Below the pieces are notes generated by a model. The model was not told the DNA's origin. It saw nothing but the letters and a program-made list of their open reading frames with translations, and searched no databases. A stretch of DNA of 64,000 nucleotides from Pseudomonas fluorescens. GTDB taxonomy: Bacteria > Pseudomonadota > Gammaproteobacteria > Pseudomonadales > Pseudomonadaceae. The translations under genes were made by a program, and so were the position numbers. Below are positions 37,781 to 47,781 of the stretch, piece by piece. Each line of letters begins with the position of its first letter. Position 1 is the stretch's first letter. The stretch covers positions 1,488,001 through 1,552,000 of the forward strand of contig NZ_CABVIR010000001.1 in the NCBI RefSeq assembly GCF_902498065.1. The letters run 5' to 3'.

Positions 37781-38344
37781 TTAGATCTTGCCGACCAAGT
37801 CGAGGGACGGAGCCAGAGTGGCCTCGCCTTCTTTCCACTTGGCTGGGCAAACCTGGCCTGGGTGAGCAGCGACGTACTGAGCAGCCTTGATTTTGCGCAG
37901 CAGCTCGGAAGCGTCACGGCCAACGCCGCCATCGTTCAGCTCAACGATTTTGATCTGGCCTTCAGGGTTGATCACGAAGGTGCCACGGTCAGCCAGACCG
38001 GCTTCTTCGATCAGTACGTCGAAGTTGCGGGAGATAGCATGGGTCGGGTCGCCGATCATGGTGTACTGGATTTTGCCGATGGCTGGCGAAGTGTTGTGCC
38101 AGGCAGCGTGAGCAAAGTGGGTGTCAGTGGAAACGCTGTAGATCTCGACGCCCAGTTTCTGGAACGCGTCGTAGTTGTCAGCCAGGTCTTCCAGTTCGGT
38201 CGGGCAAACGAAGGTGAAGTCGGCTGGGTAGAAGAACACGACAGACCACTTGCCTTTCAGGTCAGCGTCCGACACTTGTACGAAGTCGCCATTTTTGTAA
38301 GCGGTAGCTTTGAACGGTTTAACTTGGCTGTTGATGATAGGCAT
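37781..38344 (-). CDS. ahpC: Alkyl hydroperoxide reductase subunit C (peroxiredoxin)
   Basis: A 187-aa typical two-cysteine peroxiredoxin that reduces H2O2 and organic peroxides. The peroxidatic Cys47 is in DFTFVCPTE and the resolving Cys166 in GQVCPAKW. It is recharged by the ahpF product encoded downstream. Start ATG 38344 has a GGAGAG site; an in-frame extension to 38428 is not part of the family. Likely OxyR-controlled from family knowledge, but no convincing OxyR site was identified here. Confidence 0.97.
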   Translation of the reverse strand: MPIINSQVKPFKATAYKNGDFVQVSDADLKGKWSVVFFYPADFTFVCPTELEDLADNYDAFQKLGVEIYSVSTDTHFAHAAWHNTSPAIGKIQYTMIGDPTHAISRNFDVLIEEAGLADRGTFVINPEGQIKIVELNDGGVGRDASELLRKIKAAQYVAAHPGQVCPAKWKEGEATLAPSLDLVGKI

Positions 38345-38482
38345 CGTTGACTCTCCGTCAGGGGTTAAGAAGTTGATGGAGTGAACTCTACCCACTCGAC
38401 GGACGGATGGCTCATTGGCAAACCTCATGCTACTGATTGGTTTTCGCTATTAGCAGGCAGTATTAATAGAAGGAAACGGTAT

Positions 38483-39421
38483 CTAGGGCGCCAGCGGCTT
38501 TTCCGAAATCCGCGCCATCCCCAGAAAAGGGCTGGCTTCCACGTAGCGCATGGCCGACTTCATATCCTTCCAGCCGACGTAACCCATCAACGACTTCAAA
38601 TCCCAACCGCTTTGATGGGCCCACGTGGCAAAACCGCGTCGCAACGAATGGCTGGTGTAGTGCTCGGCCGGAATGCCGGCGCGCTCCAGTGCCTGACGCA
38701 ATAACGGGATGACGCTATTGGCGTGCAAGCCCTCTTCACCCAGATTGCCCCAGCGGTCGATACCACGGAACACCGGCCCGCGGACCAATGCCGCTTCGGT
38801 CAGCCAGGCGATGTATGCCTGTACCGGACACAATCGCTGCAATGCCGGTGTCTGGTAGGTCTTGCCCAGGTTGTCGCGGTCGCTCTTGCTACGTGGCAGG
38901 AACAAGGTGATGCCTGAACCGGCGCTGGCCTGAACGTGCTCAATCTGTACGCGGCACAACTCGTCGCTACGGAAACCGCGCCAGAAGCCCAGCAGGATCA
39001 ACGCCGTGTCACGTCGTGCCCGCAGCAGCGCCGGTCGGTCGTTTTCTGATTTCGCGGTGAGCGCTTCCTGTTCAAGCCAGGCCACCACTTGTTCCAGATG
39101 CTGAAGCTGCAATGGCTCGGCTTGCTTTTCCTGCGCCGGGTGCAGTGCGCGAATGCCTTTGAAGACTTTGCGCACGACAGGTGCCTTGGTCGGATCGGCA
39201 AACCCTTGGCTGTTATGCCACTGCGCCAGCGCCGACAACCGCAGCTTCAACGTATTGATCGATAACTCACCCGCATACGCCACCAGGTAGCGCGCAACGC
39301 TGTCGGCAGTGGCCGGCAGAAACCCGCCCCAACCGACTTCGAAATGCTCGATGGCCGCGCGATAGCTGCGACGAGTGTTGTCGCGCGTTGCGGCTTGCAG
39401 GTAACGATCCAGATCGCTCAT
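38483..39421 (-). CDS. Tyrosine recombinase/integrase
   Basis: A 312-aa site-specific recombinase. Catalytic residues are visible: Arg151 (FRSDEL), Lys179 (PRSKSD), His258-x-x-Arg261 (SHSLRR), Trp284 (GWKD) and the nucleophile Tyr293 (AMRYVEA). The N-terminal SAM-like core-binding domain covers about residues 1-110. ATG 39421 (MSDLDRYLQA) is preferred over 39508. It is divergent from the KfrA-like gene at 39599, with a palindromic region between them. No flanking att repeats, phage or plasmid genes are seen, so it may be a resident chromosomal recombinase rather than part of an island. Confidence 0.9.
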   Translation of the reverse strand: MSDLDRYLQAATRDNTRRSYRAAIEHFEVGWGGFLPATADSVARYLVAYAGELSINTLKLRLSALAQWHNSQGFADPTKAPVVRKVFKGIRALHPAQEKQAEPLQLQHLEQVVAWLEQEALTAKSENDRPALLRARRDTALILLGFWRGFRSDELCRVQIEHVQASAGSGITLFLPRSKSDRDNLGKTYQTPALQRLCPVQAYIAWLTEAALVRGPVFRGIDRWGNLGEEGLHANSVIPLLRQALERAGIPAEHYTSHSLRRGFATWAHQSGWDLKSLMGYVGWKDMKSAMRYVEASPFLGMARISEKPLAP

Positions 39422-39541
39422 GGGCTTACTTCTCGAAGTCGTACTTTTTCTGGGCTGAAAAGCCGCGCCAGCGTGCATCACACGGGGTAATACCAGTATA
39501 TCCCGCATGAATACTTCACGTATTTAAAGTTAATTGCTAGC

Positions 39542-39575
39542 GTGGTACATTATGTACTTTAGTGGTATGTACCAC
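39542..39575. promoter_or_regulatory. Palindromic putative operator upstream of the KfrA-like gene
   Basis: GTGGTAC (39542-39548) and its inverse GTACCAC (39569-39575) flank 20 bases that include another GTAC and a second GTGGTA. It lies 24 bases before the KfrA-like start and 120 bases from the divergent recombinase start. KfrA of plasmids binds palindromes at its own promoter, so autoregulation is a reasonable inference. Confidence 0.6.
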
Positions 39576-39598
39576 AGTACGAAATCGTAGGAGAGTTC

Positions 39599-40609
39599 AT
39601 GGCACGCGGCGGTGTAAACAAAGCAGTGGTGCAAGCGGCACGCTTGGCAATTCTGGCTCGCGGTGAAAACCCCAGCATCGACGCAGTACGGATCGAGATG
39701 GGCAATACTGGCTCGAAAACCACCATCCACCGCTATCTGAAGGAGCTGGACGACGGCGCTGAAACCGCCGCCCCCTCCTCCGAGCCCATCGATGACGAGT
39801 TGGCAGGGCTGGTTTCACGCTTGGCTCAGCGCCTCAAAGAGCAGGCGCAAGAACCCATCGATCAGGCACGCGCGCAGTTCGAACAGCAACGAAAAGACCT
39901 CGAAAGCCAGCTGACGAAAGCCCAGGAAGCCAACAGCGAATTGCAGCAGCAGTACGAGATTCAAACCCTGGCGCTGACGCAGGAATCCGACACCCTGCAA
40001 AACACCCTCTCAATGCTGCAGACCGAGCAAACCCGCAACGCCGGAATGAACCAGGCGCTAGCCGATTTTGAGTTGCGCTTGCAGGACAAGGACGAGCAGA
40101 TCCACTCCCTCGAAGAAAAACACCTGCATGCTCGTGACGCATTGGAACACTACCGCAACGCCGTCAAAGAGCAGCGCGAGCAGGACCAAAGCCGCCACGA
40201 AGGTCAGGTGCAGCAGATTCAGATGGAGTTGCGCCAGGCTCAGCAAAGCGCCCTGGTGCGCCAGGACGAAATCACTCAGTTGCACCGCGACAACGAGCGC
40301 CTGCTCACCGAAAACCGCGGCACGTTACGCGAGTTGAGCTTGCTGCAGGAACAGCTCAAGCACACCCATAGCCGTCAGGATCAACTGCTGGAACAGGTCA
40401 ATCGAATCGACAGCGAACGCACACTCCTCCAGGAACGCTTGCGCGCAGCGCTGCTGGAGAGCCAGTCGCTGAAGCAGAACGTCGATGAGCAGTCGCAGAT
40501 AAACAAGGCGCTGGAAATCGAACTGGTGAAGACTCAGGCGAGCCTCGATGAAAGCGTGCGCCTGGCAGCAGTCATTGCGACAGCGCCAGACGCCGCCAAG
40601 GCCGATTAA
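39599..40609 (+). CDS. KfrA-like DNA-binding coiled-coil protein
   Basis: A 336-aa protein. Residues 1-55 form a KfrA-type DNA-binding domain ([30 protein letters not shown]...[12 protein letters not shown]). From about residue 70 to 325 it is a continuous coiled coil rich in E, Q, L and R (for example [21 protein letters not shown]). Plasmid KfrA acts in partition and as an autorepressor; chromosomal versions in Pseudomonas are little studied. It shares its upstream region with the divergent tyrosine recombinase. Its last 4 bases overlap the last bases of the convergent gor gene. Confidence 0.88.
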   Translation: MARGGVNKAVVQAARLAILARGENPSIDAVRIEMGNTGSKTTIHRYLKELDDGAETAAPSSEPIDDELAGLVSRLAQRLKEQAQEPIDQARAQFEQQRKDLESQLTKAQEANSELQQQYEIQTLALTQESDTLQNTLSMLQTEQTRNAGMNQALADFELRLQDKDEQIHSLEEKHLHARDALEHYRNAVKEQREQDQSRHEGQVQQIQMELRQAQQSALVRQDEITQLHRDNERLLTENRGTLRELSLLQEQLKHTHSRQDQLLEQVNRIDSERTLLQERLRAALLESQSLKQNVDEQSQINKALEIELVKTQASLDESVRLAAVIATAPDAAKAD

Positions 40610-41964
40610 CCCGCGACCGGCGTACGCATGGTGACGAACTCTTCGGCGGCTGTCGGGTGCACGCCGATGGTTTCGTCGAAGTCGCGTTTGGTAGCGCCCG
40701 CCTTCAAGGCAATCGCCAGACCTTGCACGATCTCGCCGGCATCCGGCCCGACCATGTGGCAACCCAAAACCTTGTCGGTTTTGCCGTCCACCACGAGCTT
40801 CATCAGTGTGCGCTCCTGACACTCGGTCAGGGTCAGCTTCATCGGACGGAAACGGCTTTCGAAGATCACCACGTCATGACCGGCCTCGCGAGCTTCCTCC
40901 TCCGTAAGGCCGACAGTGCCGATGTTCGGCAAGCTGAACACCGCGGTCGGGATCATCTTGTAATCCACCGGGCGATACTGCTCAGGCTTGAACAAACGAC
41001 GCGCAATGGCCATGCCCTCCGCCAGCGCGACCGGGGTGAGCTGAACCCGGCCGATCACATCGCCCAGCGCGAGGATCGATGGCTCGGCGGTCTGGTATTG
41101 CTCATCGACCTCGACGAAGCCTTTCTTGTCGAGTTTGACCCCGGTGTTTTCCAGACCGAGGTTATCCAGCATCGGACGCCGTCCGGTGGCGTAGAACACG
41201 CAATCGGCTTCCAGCTGACGACCGTCCTTGAGCGTTGCTTTCAGGCTGCCGTCGGCGAGTTTTTCAATGCGCTCGATGTCGGCATTGAATTGCAAGTCCA
41301 TGCCACGCTTGGTCAACTCTTCCTGCAAGTGCTTGCGCACCGCTCCATCGAAACCGCGCAGGAACAAGTCACCGCGATACAACAACGTGGTTTCGGCGCC
41401 CAGGCCATGGAAAATCCCGGCGAACTCGACGGCAATGTAACCACCCCCGACCACCAGAACACGCTTGGGCAGCTCTTTCAGGAAGAACGCTTGATTGGAG
41501 CTGATCGCATGCTCGTGCCCCGGAATCTCCGGGATCTGCGGCCAGCCGCCGGTAGCAATCAGGATGTTCTTGGCGGTGAAGCGTTCGCCATTGATCTCGA
41601 CGGTGTTGGGGTCGACGATTTTGGCGTGGCCTTCATGCAAGGTCACGCCACTGTTGACCAGCAGGTTGCGATAGATGCCATTCAGGCGATTGATCTCGCG
41701 ATCCTTGTTGGCAATCAGCGTCGCCCAATCGAACTTCGCCTCGCCCGGGGTCCAGCCAAAGCCCGAAGATTGCTCGAAGTCTTCAGCGAAGTGCGCGCCG
41801 TAGACCAACAACTTCTTCGGCACGCAGCCAACGTTCACGCACGTACCACCCAGGTAGCGACTCTCGGCCACGGCCACTTTCGCACCAAAACCGGCCGAAA
41901 AACGCGCCGCTCGCACACCGCCGGAACCGGCGCCAATCACATAAAGGTCAAAATCGTAGGCCAT
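40606..41964 (-). CDS. gor: Glutathione-disulfide reductase
   Basis: A 452-aa FAD enzyme that reduces oxidised glutathione with NADPH. FAD motif [18 protein letters not shown] at the start, redox pair Cys42/Cys47 in [18 protein letters not shown] motif [15 protein letters not shown], second FAD part [10 protein letters not shown], and catalytic His in VHPTAAEE at the end. ATG 41964 has GAGGAG upstream; a longer frame to 42123 is not family-like. Full length and probably active. Confidence 0.96.
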   Translation of the reverse strand: MAYDFDLYVIGAGSGGVRAARFSAGFGAKVAVAESRYLGGTCVNVGCVPKKLLVYGAHFAEDFEQSSGFGWTPGEAKFDWATLIANKDREINRLNGIYRNLLVNSGVTLHEGHAKIVDPNTVEINGERFTAKNILIATGGWPQIPEIPGHEHAISSNQAFFLKELPKRVLVVGGGYIAVEFAGIFHGLGAETTLLYRGDLFLRGFDGAVRKHLQEELTKRGMDLQFNADIERIEKLADGSLKATLKDGRQLEADCVFYATGRRPMLDNLGLENTGVKLDKKGFVEVDEQYQTAEPSILALGDVIGRVQLTPVALAEGMAIARRLFKPEQYRPVDYKMIPTAVFSLPNIGTVGLTEEEAREAGHDVVIFESRFRPMKLTLTECQERTLMKLVVDGKTDKVLGCHMVGPDAGEIVQGLAIALKAGATKRDFDETIGVHPTAAEEFVTMRTPVAG

Positions 41965-42064
41965 TTTCAATCTCCTCGGCAGGCAAACAGCATACCCGCA
42001 GACGTCCGTTGAGCAAGCATTACGCTGAAATGCTGGTGCCGTAAGGTGCGCGGCCCGATCTTCG

Positions 42065-43600
42065 CTATCGATCAATGCCCTTCTGCAGATTGCATTTCGG
42101 TATCTGCAGAGTGCGCCAAGCAATCAAAATCGCCATGAGCGCCAAGCCGAACGTCACCCACGAAACCAATCCGATCCCACCTTCGAATGCCCTTCCCGCT
42201 TGAGTCATCAATTCTCTTGCCTGATCACCCGACAAGTCTGCCGCCACATGATGGGCACCAGACAGCGTCTCACTCGCCAGCATCATCTGCACTTCGCTCA
42301 GAAACCCCGGAAGCTGCAATGCACCGCGATAGTAGGCGGTGACGAGACCGCCGAGCACTGTCGTCCCCAAAACCACGCCCACTTCATAGGCCGTTTCGCT
42401 AATGGCCGACGCAGCGCCAGCCTTTGCCGGTGGTGCGGCTGACAAAATCACATCATTGGACACCGTCGCGATCGCGCCCACGCCAATGTTCAGCAAGGCA
42501 AAAGCCACCACGAGAACGGTCAGGCTACTGCCCATGCTGGCGACCAGCAAAAACGCCGCTCCAGCAAACGCCATCAAAATCGGTATCAGCACATGCACCG
42601 GTAATCGCTGCGCGACAGGCACGACCGCCATCCCCACCAGGATCGCCATGATCTGACCAGGGACCAACGCGAGGCTAGCACTCAAGGGCGACATCTGAAG
42701 AACGATCTGCAAGAACTGAGTGGTAAAGAATACGAAGCCGACGAGAAACGCGAGACTCATCAAATTGATCGCGACAGAGCCGCTAAAGGTGCCACTGCGG
42801 AACAGACTCAGGTCCATCAGCGGCACTGGCAGACGTAACTGTCGACGCACAAACATCCAGCCCGCCACTGCGCCTACTGCAAATGTTGTCAGCGCTGTCC
42901 AGTCGATAGCATTACTGGCGCTGTGTTTAATGCCATAAACGATGGCACCAAGGGCTACCATCGATTGCAGGATGCTTATCGGATCCAACGGTCCTGAAAC
43001 ATCTCGCTCGGATTCGGGCAACAACAATGGCCCCAATACCAGCAGTGGCACCAACACGGGCACCGCCAACAGGAAAATCGATCCCCAACTGAAAAATTCC
43101 AGCAACACCCCGCCCACCAAAGGACCGAGTGCCGAGCCGACCGTCAACGTCGTAGCCCAGATCGCGACTGCTAGTCGGCGCTCTTCTCGATCCTCGAACA
43201 CCGAACGTATCAACGCCAACGTTGAGGGCATTAGCATCGCACCGAAAACGCCCATAAAAGCTCGCCCAGTAATGAGTTGCGTGGTGGTATCGGAATACGC
43301 GGTTAGCACCGACACAATGGCAAAACCCAAAGACCCGACCAGCAACAACTTACGATGACCAATTCGATCTCCCAGACTACCCATCGACACCAGCAATCCC
43401 GCCAACACCAGCGAGTATGCATCGATCATCCACAACTGCTGGCTAGCACTCGGACGCAAGGCCTCGGCAATCTTTGGTAACGCGAATCCAAGCACCGTAT
43501 TGTCAACGGTCACTAGCAACACTGGCAGCATCAGCACGCTGAGGCCTAGCCACCTTTTCGATTTTGCTCCGCTATGAATCGCCTCATTTGTTAACGCCAT
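42065..43600 (-). CDS. MFS drug exporter, DHA2 (14-helix) family
   Basis: A 511-aa inner-membrane proton antiporter with 14 predicted helices. Family marks: [21 protein letters not shown] in helix 1, [13 protein letters not shown] in loop 2-3, and the exporter motif [15 protein letters not shown] in helix 5. Closest in feel to SmvA/QacA-type exporters of quaternary ammonium compounds and biocides (inference). No TetR regulator is adjacent. It lies 100 bases upstream of gor on the same strand. The 230 bases to galU contain only galU's terminator and no gene. Confidence 0.9.
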   Translation of the reverse strand: MALTNEAIHSGAKSKRWLGLSVLMLPVLLVTVDNTVLGFALPKIAEALRPSASQQLWMIDAYSLVLAGLLVSMGSLGDRIGHRKLLLVGSLGFAIVSVLTAYSDTTTQLITGRAFMGVFGAMLMPSTLALIRSVFEDREERRLAVAIWATTLTVGSALGPLVGGVLLEFFSWGSIFLLAVPVLVPLLVLGPLLLPESERDVSGPLDPISILQSMVALGAIVYGIKHSASNAIDWTALTTFAVGAVAGWMFVRRQLRLPVPLMDLSLFRSGTFSGSVAINLMSLAFLVGFVFFTTQFLQIVLQMSPLSASLALVPGQIMAILVGMAVVPVAQRLPVHVLIPILMAFAGAAFLLVASMGSSLTVLVVAFALLNIGVGAIATVSNDVILSAAPPAKAGAASAISETAYEVGVVLGTTVLGGLVTAYYRGALQLPGFLSEVQMMLASETLSGAHHVAADLSGDQARELMTQAGRAFEGGIGLVSWVTFGLALMAILIAWRTLQIPKCNLQKGIDR

Positions 43601-43774
43601 TAGCCAAACTCCCTGTCACCGCCAGAAAATTCACGGGGGCATTCAGTAATGCAGCCGCGAACCATACCTTTGGCACTCCCTTGCCAAGATTGAATCAGCT
43701 TCATTAATGACAACGACCAATCAATCGGGCAACAGGAAAAGTATTTCCTGGCGGAAATATTTACCTTTGATTCG

Positions 43775-43808
43775 ACCAAAAAAAACCCCGAACAAGTCGG
43801 GGCTTTTC
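43775..43808 (-). terminator. galU terminator
   Basis: On the minus strand GCCCCGA-CTTGT-TCGGGG followed by a run of eight T, just past the galU stop. Confidence 0.92.
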
Positions 43809-43830
43809 AGTACAAGCAGCTCAAACGCTA

Positions 43831-44670
43831 TCAGTAAGCCTTGCCCGTCTTGTAGAAGTTCTCGAAGCAGAAGTTGGTCGCTTCGATGTAGCCTTCAGCG
43901 CCACCGCAGTCGAAACGCTTGCCTTTGAATTTGTAGGCAATGACGCAACCGTTTTGCGCCTGCTTCATCAAGGCGTCGGTGATCTGGATCTCGCCGCCCT
44001 TGCCTGGCTCGGTTTGCTTGATCAGGTCGAAGATGTCCGGCGTCAGGATGTAACGACCGATGATTGCCAGGTTCGACGGTGCGTCTTCCGGGGCTGGTTT
44101 CTCGACCATGTTGCGAACACGGTACAGATCATCACCAATCAGGTCACCGGCAATCACGCCATACTTGTTGGTTTCCAGCGGATCGACTTCCTGGATCGCA
44201 ATGATCGAGCAGCGGTACTGTTTGTACAGCTTGACCATCTGCGTCAGTACGCCGTCACCGTCGAGGTTGACGCACAAGTCATCCGCCAGCACCACGGCGA
44301 ACGGTTCGTCGCCGATCAGCGGACGACCGGTCAGGATGGCATGACCCAGGCCTTTCATTTCGGTCTGGCGAGTGTAGGAGAAAGAGCACTCGTCGAGCAG
44401 TTTGCGGATACCGACCAGGTATTTCTCTTTGTCGGTGCCCTTGATTTGGTTTTCCAGCTCGTAGCTGATGTCGAAGTGGTCTTCCAGGGCGCGCTTGCCA
44501 CGACCAGTGACGATGGAGATTTCGGTCAAACCGGCATCCAGTGCTTCTTCGACGCCGTACTGGATCAGTGGCTTGTTTACCACCGGCAGCATTTCTTTGG
44601 GCATGGCTTTAGTCGCTGGCAGGAAGCGAGTACCGTAACCGGCTGCTGGGAACAAGCATTTCTTGATCAT
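43831..44670 (-). CDS. galU: UTP-glucose-1-phosphate uridylyltransferase
   Basis: A 279-aa nucleotidyltransferase making UDP-glucose for LPS, exopolysaccharide and trehalose synthesis. Signature GYGTRFLPATKAMPKEMLPV at residues about 12-31, VVLADDLCV for the metal site, and EKPAPEDAPSNLAIIGRYIL. Length is typical. Monocistronic with its own terminator; the 269-base gap upstream (44671-44939) shows no gene. Confidence 0.97.
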   Translation of the reverse strand: MIKKCLFPAAGYGTRFLPATKAMPKEMLPVVNKPLIQYGVEEALDAGLTEISIVTGRGKRALEDHFDISYELENQIKGTDKEKYLVGIRKLLDECSFSYTRQTEMKGLGHAILTGRPLIGDEPFAVVLADDLCVNLDGDGVLTQMVKLYKQYRCSIIAIQEVDPLETNKYGVIAGDLIGDDLYRVRNMVEKPAPEDAPSNLAIIGRYILTPDIFDLIKQTEPGKGGEIQITDALMKQAQNGCVIAYKFKGKRFDCGGAEGYIEATNFCFENFYKTGKAY

Positions 44671-44939
44671 AAAAGTCCTTGAAAGGGCTGTGTGTACGAG
44701 TTTCGGCGCAGTCTAATCAGGCGGCGTGCACCTTACAATGCCCCGCACTGGCTAACCGATGCCATCATAGAGAAATATTCTCGCGGATAGTTCCGCAGAA
44801 GGTCGCGCTGCCTCTTATAGATAGCAGAGTTTCCGACCTGCGCCTGCGAATCAAACGAAACCACCATACGCCTATCAGCACCCGTTGCGTGCGTTTGGCG
44901 TTATCATTGCGCAATTGAACCAGCCAACGAGGCAGATAG

Positions 44940-45128
44940 ATGTCGGTAGCAAAAAGTGTCAACGGGTTCCTGATCAATCAGGCGAAAGACGGCCAGTGGT
45001 GGGTAGACAGCGTCGGCGGCGAAAACATCGCCGGGCCATTCCCGACCGAAGCGTTGGCCATTGAAGTGGCGTCCGTGCTGGAACTCGAACACCCGGCCCC
45101 GAAACGTCGCGGCAAGGACAAGTCCTGA
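44940..45128 (+). CDS. Small conserved protein, 62 aa
   Basis: A short protein with NGFLINQAKDGQWWVDSVGG and a basic tail (PAPKRRGKDKS). It has a GAGG site before ATG 44940 and a clean terminator 23 bases after its stop, which supports a real gene. Not recognised; no signal peptide or membrane helix. Probably cytoplasmic. Confidence 0.75.
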   Translation: MSVAKSVNGFLINQAKDGQWWVDSVGGENIAGPFPTEALAIEVASVLELEHPAPKRRGKDKS

Positions 45129-45151
45129 TCTGAAGCCAATTGGCATGACCC

Positions 45152-45178
45152 AGCCCTGCCGCAACGCAGGGCTTTTTT
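45152..45178 (+). terminator. Rho-independent terminator
   Basis: AGCCCTGC...GCAGGGCT followed by a T-run, after the 62-aa gene. Confidence 0.93.
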
Positions 45179-45271
45179 GTGATTGGCTGAAACGAAGTGG
45201 CCTTTCGCTATAACCTTTTGATTACGGCGCTGTCACAGGCTAAGCCCCATCATCCTGACGACGACAACGAC

Positions 45272-45553
45272 ATGAATAGATTTTTGCCTTTGATTGCGAT
45301 ACTGGCCCTGAGCGGCTGTGCCACTTCGGAGAAGACTTACCTGGACAATGGCGAAACAGGCCTGTCAATCGACTGCTCCGGCGAAGCCAATTCCTGGGCC
45401 ACCTGCTATGAAAAAGCCGATGCCTCCTGCGCCGGCACCGGCTATCGAATCGTCGGCACCGACGGTACGCCTTCGACCAAGGAAAGCGACAAGACCCTCG
45501 GCGTCGACGTAGGCAACTACAAAAACCGCAGCGTCGTGGTGGTCTGCAAGTAA
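45272..45553 (+). CDS. Small lipoprotein, 93 aa
   Basis: Signal with lipobox LALSGC at residues about 10-15, so the mature protein should be lipidated at Cys. The mature part has three further cysteines (IDCSGE, ATCYEK, ASCAG) and ends VVVVCK. An aspartate does not follow the lipid Cys, so outer-membrane sorting is expected. ATG 45272 is chosen because it begins directly at the signal. Role unknown. Confidence 0.82.
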   Translation: MNRFLPLIAILALSGCATSEKTYLDNGETGLSIDCSGEANSWATCYEKADASCAGTGYRIVGTDGTPSTKESDKTLGVDVGNYKNRSVVVVCK

Positions 45554-45564
45554 GGCGCCCTGCC

Positions 45565-45795
45565 CTACATGTGAATTTCGGCGAATTTGATCCCGAGACC
45601 GCGCACGGTCTCGATCAGCTCGTCGAGACGATTGAAGGACTCGACTTCATCGTTATCGTCCACCAGAAAGTAGCTGCGCCCGGCGCTTTTCTTGAAAAAT
45701 ACGATCCATTCTCCCGGATCAGCCGGATTCTGAATCACGTGGGTAGCAGAAATTTGACCCTCTGCGTGCCGCTCCCGTACCTGCTCTCGCTTCAT
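45565..45795 (-). CDS. Small conserved protein, 76 aa
   Basis: Starts MKREQVRERHAEGQISATHVIQNP with GGAG 6 bases upstream of ATG 45795. The middle, GEWIVFFKKSAGRSYFLVDDNDEVESF, suggests a small alpha/beta fold, and the end is a helix (LDELIETVRGLG). No domain name is recalled. It is convergent with the 45272 lipoprotein gene and in line behind the 45868-46227 lipoprotein gene. Confidence 0.72.
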   Translation of the reverse strand: MKREQVRERHAEGQISATHVIQNPADPGEWIVFFKKSAGRSYFLVDDNDEVESFNRLDELIETVRGLGIKFAEIHM

Positions 45796-45867
45796 GCTCG
45801 ACTCCAGAAATGACAATGCCGCCAAAGCGTTGCTTTGACGGCATCGATGCTGACTGTCGCCATTCTA

Positions 45868-46227
45868 TCAGCCGGAAATGCACGCGGTAGCGGCATTGCG
45901 TACATCCATGGGGCGTAACGGCACATTTGAGATGCGCTCATGCAGCTTGATGCTGCTGCCACTGGAGCGTTCTTCGATATCGAATACGGCGGCCGGGCCT
46001 GAGGAGAATTTTTGCGGCACGATGACCCGCACACCTTCTTTCTCTTGCGGCTCGACCTGCAGGGCACCGCGACTGCTGGCCAGTTTCTCGGCCAGGCATT
46101 GTGCGTACTCATGGGGCTTCTTGCCTGAAATCACGTTCATGGTGGGCAGCGTCTCGTTGATTTCCGAGACACTCGCACAACCACTCATCGCCAACACCAA
46201 CGGCAAGCCCAACACACCCCACTTCAT
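45868..46227 (-). CDS. Putative lipoprotein, 119 aa
   Basis: Lipobox LAMSGC near residue 16 after a short hydrophobic signal (MKWGVLGLPLVL), with GGAGG upstream of ATG 46227. The mature part has CLAEKLASS and a C-terminal cysteine (ATACISG). A longer frame to 46302 would bury the signal and is rejected. Function unknown. Confidence 0.82.
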   Translation of the reverse strand: MKWGVLGLPLVLAMSGCASVSEINETLPTMNVISGKKPHEYAQCLAEKLASSRGALQVEPQEKEGVRVIVPQKFSSGPAAVFDIEERSSGSSIKLHERISNVPLRPMDVRNAATACISG

Positions 46228-46439
46228 ACAAAACCTCCGATAAAGACCCTCCGACAGCACAAATGCTGGTTTTCTCCGAGGACCACTGCTTTTATCGCTC
46301 ATAGAATTCCGAATAACTGTTTTTAATTGTCAAAGCGGAGCCCGACGACCGGATAATAACCTGTTCGGGCTGATAAACTGCGCCAATCGTCCATGCTATC
46401 GTTTTGATTTTGTAGAAAAAGCCCTTCTGGAGGCGCCTC

Positions 46440-46742
46440 ATGAAATTTATCCACCAGCGCGAGCACCTCAACGAAGACGACATCGTCGTCATCCAATGCT
46501 CGCAAACGTGCAACATCCGCTTGATGAACGACGCCAATTTTCGCAGCTTCAAGAATGGCGGCCGTCACACTTATCATGGCGGTGCGTTCGACACCTTCCC
46601 GGCCCGCATTACTGCACCGAGCACCGGTTTCTGGAACATCACCATCGACACCGTCAACCGTCGGCCAATCAGTGTGACCCGCAAGCCGACCCTGACTCAC
46701 TCGATCAAGATCATCCGCCGCTCTACCACGAAGCTGAGCTAA
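46440..46742 (+). CDS. DUF1883 domain protein
   Basis: A 100-aa protein recognised as DUF1883 by MKFIHQREHLNEDDIVVIQCSQTCNIRLMND and the following GGRHTYHGGAF. The fold is small and beta-rich; role unknown. The 58-aa gene at 46768 follows 25 bases later on the same strand and may share its transcript. Confidence 0.8.
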   Translation: MKFIHQREHLNEDDIVVIQCSQTCNIRLMNDANFRSFKNGGRHTYHGGAFDTFPARITAPSTGFWNITIDTVNRRPISVTRKPTLTHSIKIIRRSTTKLS

Positions 46743-46767
46743 GCCCCCGACTCGAACACAGGCAGAT

Positions 46768-46944
46768 ATGACCGTGGCCCAAACGACCAAGTACGTCATC
46801 AAATACAAACTCAACGGCGAACGCCGCTTCGAATTTGCCCAACTTGAAAACGGCACCGAAGCAGAGGCCAAAGCCGCACTGGACGCCCTTCATGGCCAGA
46901 GCGAAGACGTCATCAGCGACATCAGCGTCAGCAAAGCGCTGTAA
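46768..46944 (+). CDS. Small protein, 58 aa
   Basis: A short frame, ATG 46768 to TAA 46944, coding MTVAQTTKYVIKYKLNGERR...DVISDISVSKAL. Alternating beta pattern then an Ala-rich helix (TEAEAKAALDALHG). Coding-like third-base GC and a position 25 bases after the DUF1883 gene support it; the ribosome site (AGGCAG) is weak. Not recognised. Confidence 0.6.
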   Translation: MTVAQTTKYVIKYKLNGERRFEFAQLENGTEAEAKAALDALHGQSEDVISDISVSKAL

Positions 46945-46986
46945 CGGGATTCGGAGCGACAACCGGGAAGTCTGCTCCGTCCGTTG

Positions 46987-47011
46987 AATTCGACCGCAAG
47001 CACCGGAGTGT
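46987..47011 (+). promoter_or_regulatory. Ada-box-like operator upstream of the 2OG oxygenase-alkB genes
   Basis: AATT-CGACC-GCAAG (46987-47000) fits the E. coli Ada box pattern AAT-N6-GCAA. A shared block GACCGCAAGCACCGGAGTGT (46992-47011) recurs at 48460-48479 before ada. A possible -10 (TAGACT, 47031-47036) follows at the spacing expected for an activator site next to -35. Confidence 0.7.
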
Positions 47012-47069
47012 TCACGACGGCAGCGCTCCCTAGACTGGCCACCTCAACCCTGGGTTAAGGAGTCAGCAC

Positions 47070-47777
47070 ATGTTTAACGAGCGTACGCTCGATGCACTCG
47101 ACTGGGACGGCCTGTACCAGCAACTCGATCAGGATGGCTGCGCCATCATCCGGTCATTGCTGAGCGTCGAAGCGTGCGACGACATCAGCGCGCTTTATGC
47201 GAACCCTGAGCCTTTCCGCTCGCAGGTCATCATGGCCCGTCACGGCTTTGGCCGCGGCGAGTACAAGTATTTCCGCTACCCGCTACCGGATCTCGTCTGC
47301 CGAATGCGCAGTACGCTCTACCCGCGACTGGTGCCGATTGCCAATCGCTGGCACGAGCAGATGGACTTGCCGATCCGTTTTCCGCCACGGCACGAGGCGT
47401 TCCTTGAGCGCTGTCATGCCGCCGGTCAGGAGCGCCCAACGCCGTTATTGCTGCAATATGGGCCACAGGACTACAACTGCCTGCATCAGGATCTGTACGG
47501 TGAACACGTCTTTCCGTTGCAAGTGGCGATTCTTCTGTCAGAGCCCGGCGAAGATTTCACCGGTGGCGAGTTTGTACTGACCGAGCAACGTCCACGGATG
47601 CAGTCTCGCCCCCAAGTGATGGGCCTGAAGAAAGGTGACGGACTGATTTTTGCCGTCAACCAACGGCCGGTAAAAGGCGTTCGCGGCTACTACCGGGTCA
47701 CCTTGCGGCACGGGGTGAGTCGCCTGCACAGCGGAAAACGGCATACCCTTGGAATCATCTTCCACGATGCGTCATGA
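47070..47777 (+). CDS. 2OG-Fe(II) oxygenase
   Basis: A 235-aa double-stranded beta-helix dioxygenase. The iron-binding HxD is in NCLHQDLYGEHVFPLQ (about residue 138-140); the distal His and 2-oxoglutarate Arg lie in VTLRHGVSRLHSGKRHTLGIIFHDA. The N-terminus (LYQQLDQDGCAIIRSLLS) is typical of prolyl-hydroxylase-like relatives. Placed directly before alkB (5-base gap) and behind an Ada-box-like site, it is likely part of the alkylation response, though its substrate is not known. Confidence 0.88.
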   Translation: MFNERTLDALDWDGLYQQLDQDGCAIIRSLLSVEACDDISALYANPEPFRSQVIMARHGFGRGEYKYFRYPLPDLVCRMRSTLYPRLVPIANRWHEQMDLPIRFPPRHEAFLERCHAAGQERPTPLLLQYGPQDYNCLHQDLYGEHVFPLQVAILLSEPGEDFTGGEFVLTEQRPRMQSRPQVMGLKKGDGLIFAVNQRPVKGVRGYYRVTLRHGVSRLHSGKRHTLGIIFHDAS

Positions 47778-47781
47778 ACCC

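Noticed and set aside
38345..38480. OxyR site upstream of ahpC
   Set aside because: ATAG/CTAT-like words occur but not in the spaced arrangement required; too weak to list.
40657..42012. 451-aa frame on the + strand opposite gor
   Set aside because: Shadow of glutathione reductase, which has all its catalytic motifs on the other strand.
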